Of a DNA stretch of 7,235 nucleotides, positions 5,576 to 7,235 are shown piece by piece. Origin of the DNA: JAGOBX01 sp017999075 [NCBI: Candidatus Babelota bacterium]. Its GTDB lineage: Bacteria > JAGOBX01. The first letter of the stretch is position 1. Each line of letters begins with the position of its first letter. The notes below the pieces were generated by a model that was not told where the DNA came from, made no database searches, and saw only the letters and a program-made list of their open reading frames with translations. The stretch covers positions 1 to 7,235 of the forward strand of contig JAGOBX010000174.1 of assembly GCA_017999075.1 (NCBI GenBank), given 5' to 3'. The translations under genes were made by a program, and so were the position numbers.

Positions 5576-6994
5576 TTAAAAATATAAATCTCTTTTTCCT
5601 GATTTTATATCTTCAATTTTACTCAAAACCTGTTTTTTGATTTTTTCATCAATATTTTTAGAAAGTTTGTTTATAAGAATTTCTCCTTTTTTTATTGTTT
5701 CTTCAGAAGCATAATCTTTTAAATATTCATAGAAAGTCAATAATGCGTTAGGTTGACAAAACTGTTTTATAAATCCGGGTTTTGCATGAGACATAAAGTG
5801 TTCACCTGTTCTGCCGAGTCTGTAACATGCTGTGCAGAACGAAGGGATAAATTCTTCTTTAAGGAGTTCATTAATAACTTCTTCAAGAGATCTGTCATCG
5901 CCAAGCTTGAACTGTTCTTTGTTTTCAATTTTTTTTCTTTTAGCGGCTTCAGAATATCCCCCTATACCTATTTTAGAACCTGCATCTATTTGAGAGATTC
6001 CAAGTTTTATAACTTCATTCCTGAATTCCGCTGTTTCACGGCAGGTTAGTATCAAACCTGTATAAGGTACAGCAAGCCTTAATATTGCAATTACTTTTTT
6101 AAAATTGTCGTCGGAAACACGAAATTTTAAATTGGTGGAGAATGGAGTATTAAAGGCAGGTTCGATTCTCGGAAATGAAATGGTGTGAGGTCCTACTCCG
6201 AAATATTTTTCTAAAGATTGTGAATGACAAATTAGTGAAACTACTTCAAATCTCCAATCATATAATCCGAATAAAGCGCCTAATCCCACATCGTCAATAC
6301 CAGCTTCTTGAGCTCTGTGCAGAGATGTAAGTCTCCATAAATAATCTCCTTTTTTTGACGTTTGCGGATGAGCTTTCTTATAAGTTTCTTTATGATAAGT
6401 TTCCTGAAAAATTTGAAATGTGCCTATTCCCGAATCTTTGACTGTTTTAAATCCTTTTATATCCATTGGCGCTGCATTGATATTTACTCTGCGTATGCTA
6501 CCGATCTCAATATTTTCATTATTATATGTTTTTATGCTGTAAACTTTTTTTACAGTGTCTGAAATATATTCAGGAGTGGTTTTCCCTGGAGCTTCGCCGA
6601 ATACCAGTATTAGTCGTTTGTGTCCCTGTTTTTGAAGCAGTTTTATTTCTGTAATCAGTTCGTCTTCTGATAATGAATGGCGAGCGACTTCTTTGTTTGA
6701 TGCTCTGAATGCGCAGTATAAACAATCATTTGAACAATAATTCGATATGTAAAGCGGTGCAAAAAAAACAATGCGCTTTCCGTAAATTTCGGCTTTTATA
6801 TTTTTAGCTGTTGTAAATAAATTGTCTAGCAATTCAGGATTTTCTATGTTACAAAGTTTGGCTGTTTCTTCAGGAGATAATCCTTTTTTTTCTTTCGCTT
6901 TTTCTAAAATATCAATAATTTCTTTTTTATTGGGAATTTTACAATTTATAATATTTTCTATATAGCTGTCATTAATAAAATCTTCATATTGCAT
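5576..6994 (-). CDS. hydG: [FeFe]-hydrogenase H-cluster maturase HydG (radical SAM tyrosine lyase)
   Basis: HydG cleaves tyrosine to p-cresol and dehydroglycine and converts the latter to the CO and cyanide ligands of the hydrogenase H-cluster, in the cytoplasm. The 472-residue length matches the family. The radical-SAM cluster motif CSNDCLYC (CX3CX2C: C87, C91, C94) follows FAPLYISNYC. The second, C-terminal cluster motif CX2CX22C is intact (C387, C390, C413), which separates HydG from the related tyrosine lyase ThiH. GVGPHTISFPR (266-276) carries H270, the likely equivalent of the histidine that holds the extra iron in Thermoanaerobacter HydG. AGGA lies 8 nt before the ATG. The gene stands alone, 271 bp from the next gene and with its own candidate promoter. 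HydE, HydF and the hydrogenase subunits are not in the window. Confidence 0.97.
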   Translation of the reverse strand: MQYEDFINDSYIENIINCKIPNKKEIIDILEKAKEKKGLSPEETAKLCNIENPELLDNLFTTAKNIKAEIYGKRIVFFAPLYISNYCSNDCLYCAFRASNKEVARHSLSEDELITEIKLLQKQGHKRLILVFGEAPGKTTPEYISDTVKKVYSIKTYNNENIEIGSIRRVNINAAPMDIKGFKTVKDSGIGTFQIFQETYHKETYKKAHPQTSKKGDYLWRLTSLHRAQEAGIDDVGLGALFGLYDWRFEVVSLICHSQSLEKYFGVGPHTISFPRIEPAFNTPFSTNLKFRVSDDNFKKVIAILRLAVPYTGLILTCRETAEFRNEVIKLGISQIDAGSKIGIGGYSEAAKRKKIENKEQFKLGDDRSLEEVINELLKEEFIPSFCTACYRLGRTGEHFMSHAKPGFIKQFCQPNALLTFYEYLKDYASEETIKKGEILINKLSKNIDEKIKKQVLSKIEDIKSGKRDLYF

Positions 6995-7050
6995 AATAAT
7001 GTTCCTGCTAAAATAATAAATATAGACAATAAACGTTGTTATACTTTAAG

Positions 7051-7075
7051 AATTTAAATTTTTTTTGTTTAAATT
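7051..7075. repeat. AT-only inverted repeat in the hydG promoter/leader region
   Basis: AATTTAAA (7051-7058) and TTTAAATT (7068-7075) are perfect 8-bp arms around a 9-nt loop. The right arm overlaps the candidate hydG -10 box (7073-7078). This placement suits an operator or a leader hairpin, though the pairs are all A-T and may be chance. Confidence 0.3.
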
Positions 7076-7102
7076 ATAAAAGTTTTAAAATTTGGATTAC
7101 AA
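7073..7102 (-). promoter_or_regulatory. hydG: Candidate sigma70-type promoter of hydG
   Basis: On the minus strand, TTGTAA (7097-7102), an 18-base spacer and a consensus TATAAT (7073-7078). Transcription would begin around 7066, leaving a leader of roughly 70 nt before the ATG at 6994. The perfect -10 box and position upstream of the gene support it; local AT content weakens it. Confidence 0.42.
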
Positions 7103-7131
7103 TATTTATTTTATGGAGTAAATTATATATT

Positions 7132-7145
7132 CAATAATATTATTG
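7132..7145. promoter_or_regulatory. 14-bp perfect palindrome between divergent promoters (candidate operator)
   Basis: CAATAATATTATTG is a perfect palindrome lying between the candidate hydG promoter (7073-7102) and the plus-strand promoter (7188-7216). Its C and G ends make it somewhat less trivial than a pure A/T palindrome. A dimeric regulator of the divergent genes could bind here; this is inference from position and symmetry only. Confidence 0.3.
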
Positions 7146-7187
7146 TCAAACATATAATTTTTTATTATTAAATTATTAAAAAAATAC

Positions 7188-7216
7188 TTGAAATTTTGAT
7201 TTTTTTATTATACAAT
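7188..7216 (+). promoter_or_regulatory. Sigma70-type promoter reading out of the window to the right
   Basis: On the plus strand, TTGAAA (7188-7193), a 17-base spacer and TACAAT (7211-7216) closely match the consensus. It points to the right, so a gene transcribed divergently from hydG probably begins just beyond the window. No reading frame starts on the plus strand between 6995 and 7235. A weaker overlapping option is TTGTCA (7143-7148), 17 bases, TATTAA (7166-7171). Confidence 0.5.
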
Positions 7217-7235
7217 TGAAAAATATATATATTAT

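Noticed and set aside
5753-6049. 98-codon plus-strand open frame opposite hydG
   Set aside because: Covers the essential C-terminal cluster region of HydG on the other strand and shows no domain or ribosome-binding site of its own.
1-7235. Mobile element, CRISPR array, toxin-antitoxin or defence system
   Set aside because: No transposase, integrase, repeat-spacer array or nuclease/antitoxin pair is visible; all long frames are accounted for by the seven genes described.

Overview
This is an AT-rich window from a bacterial chromosome. All seven protein genes and one partial tRNA gene lie on the minus strand. Gene content points to an anaerobic, Gram-negative-type (diderm) bacterium. HydG is the CO/CN ligand synthase for [FeFe]-hydrogenase, the MlaD-type MCE protein implies lipid traffic to an outer membrane, DapB makes the diaminopimelate/lysine branch, and IspE belongs to the MEP isoprenoid route. 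SpoVG occurs well beyond spore formers. The mix of low GC, an MCE protein, SpoVG and HydG would suit an Elusimicrobiota/Endomicrobium-like lineage or another uncultured anaerobic phylum. That placement is a low-confidence inference, because no rRNA or other phylogenetic marker is present.

Layout in the direction of transcription (right to left). A divergent intergenic region (6995-7235) holds a candidate hydG promoter on the minus strand and a good sigma70-like promoter on the plus strand that points out of the window. hydG (6994-5576) follows as a single-gene unit. A 271-bp AT-rich gap then carries an inverted repeat and a candidate promoter. From 5304 leftwards the genes are tightly packed: a secreted TPR/helix-hairpin-helix protein, dapB (14-nt gap), an mlaD-like MCE gene (73-nt gap), an AIM24/TIGR00266 family gene (30-nt gap), ispE (1-nt gap), spoVG (21-nt gap), and the first 15 bases of a tRNA-Gln gene at the window edge.

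How the genes fit together. The cluster is mainly about the cell envelope. DapB supplies diaminopimelate for peptidoglycan, IspE supplies isoprenoid precursors for undecaprenyl phosphate and quinones, and the MCE protein probably moves lipids across the periplasm. The left end (ispE-spoVG-tRNA-Gln) looks like a version of the widespread ispE/spoVG/prs/rplY/pth neighbourhood. HydG is a separate anaerobic energy-metabolism gene whose partners HydE, HydF and the hydrogenase are not in the window.

I see no mobile element, CRISPR array, phage gene or clearly new defence-type system. The most interesting signals are an exact 25-residue hydrophobic periodicity in the tail of the MCE protein, a run of nine A's coding the catalytic lysine region of dapB, a secreted protein with two degenerate DNA-binding-type HhH modules, and palindromes between the divergent promoters.
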